DNA of 64,000 nucleotides, taken from contig CM061914.1 of assembly GCA_031002005.1 (NCBI GenBank), positions 195,690,685 through 195,754,684 of the forward strand, read 5' to 3'. This DNA comes from Vandiemenella viatica (Eukaryota; Arthropoda; Insecta; Orthoptera; Morabidae). The translations under genes were made by a program, and so were the position numbers. How positions within the stretch are numbered: position 1 is the stretch's first letter; the number at the start of each line of letters is the position of its first letter. The notes under the pieces are model-generated. The model saw nothing but the letters and a program-made list of their open reading frames with translations. It was not told the origin of the DNA and made no database searches. This document shows, piece by piece, positions 63,605 through 64,000 of the stretch.

Positions 63605-64000
63605 GAACAGTGTCCAGGTTTGTGAATGGTCCTTCAGCAGTGGCGTCAAGACAGGATAAACAGCAGTGGCGATAAAGCCGATCCCTAAGGAACACCAAGT
63701 GGGATAGGAAAAGAATTTCATACAGCACAAGGAACACAATACTCTCGTACCCCATGCTGCCTCAGTGCGTACCAGATTAGAACACTAGGTACAATACAGA
63801 AGGACTTTTCAAGATCCCAAGAAATGTATGTGCAGTAGTGTTCTGTTTTCGATGTACCTTTGAGTCAAAAGTCATATTGCGTGACTAGTGGCCCGTTCGA
63901 ATATACAAACTGTATGTCGATTAAAATTTATCCACGCACGACGGTTAAAGGGGAACAGGTGGACATGTTGTGACAGCTGAGGCTAAAAGAACACATCCTG
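63605..64000 (-). mobile_element. LINE (family F), RT part before the catalytic box
   Basis: Minus strand: DLEKSFCIVPSVLIWYALRQ, HGVREYCVPCAV, a stop, NSFPIPLGVP, a stop in place of Gln, GSALSPLLFIL, and in another frame KPWTLFYAD, where the catalytic Y-A-D-D begins. The second Asp is cut off by the Jockey-like insertion at about 63604; the continuation is at 62555. Left of 63900 the sequence to the window end is not clearly assignable. Confidence 0.7.

Noticed and set aside
1..64000. CRISPR arrays, bacterial operons or viral genes
   Set aside because: No regularly spaced short repeats, no ribosome-binding-site-led gene chains and no viral hallmark proteins. The RT and transposase genes all fit eukaryotic transposable elements.

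Overview
The window looks like intergenic DNA from a very large, repeat-rich insect genome. An orthopteran (locust or grasshopper) is my best guess. That guess is inference: I recognise the style of the tRNA-derived SINEs and of the LINEs ending in TGTAGATG repeats, but I could not search. I found no bacterial or viral genes, no functional rRNA or tRNA gene, no CRISPR array and no intact host protein-coding gene. Almost every coding signal belongs to a transposable element, and nearly all are broken by stops, frameshifts, truncation or later insertions.

Layout. 1-2.7 kb: 5' portion of a CR1-superclade LINE on the minus strand (SGNH-esterase ORF1, AP endonuclease, start of reverse transcriptase). 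3.0-3.5 kb: hAT-type MITE with an 8-bp target duplication. 4.2-5.4 kb: mariner carrying a SINE. 6.0-6.6 and 12.2-12.7 kb: two blocks of the same satellite-like repeat. 11.1-12.2 kb: Tc1-like element. 13.1-14.1 kb: LINE inside a MITE. 16.4-19.9 kb: two opposite copies of one non-autonomous element. 20.2-21.4 kb: TTAA-flanked element. 23.8-26.9 kb: LINE nested in a Jockey-like LINE, followed by two more LINE fragments. 29.2 and 38.3 kb: internally deleted Tc1/mariner-type elements. 30.5-36.1 kb: LINE fragments, a DDE transposase fragment, and a mariner inside another mariner. 40.4-41.1 kb: deleted mariner with identical 30-bp ends. 42.5-43.5 kb: C-terminal remnant of a Penelope-like element. 45.3-45.6 kb: palindromic repeat. 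46-52 kb: LINE fragments and nested SINEs. 54.7-55.3 and 57.9-58.2 kb: PIF/Harbinger remnants (MADF-domain exon and transposase N-terminus). 55.7 kb: mariner N-terminus. 59.3-64 kb: five LINE families, with a Jockey-like LINE inserted in the catalytic motif of another LINE.

The most interesting pattern is eight short motifs with a hammerhead-ribozyme-like core (CTGANGA, 16-20 nt that usually fold back, GAAA). They fall in two repeat families. One lies downstream of a Penelope-like remnant, and two sit in the arms of a palindrome. Hammerheads are known from Penelope-like elements, but all eight here have one or more extra bases between CUGANGA and helix II, so activity is uncertain.

Nothing in the window acts as a pathway. 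The features record successive waves of retrotransposons (at least six LINE families and three SINE families) and DNA transposons, with several insertion orders readable from target duplications.
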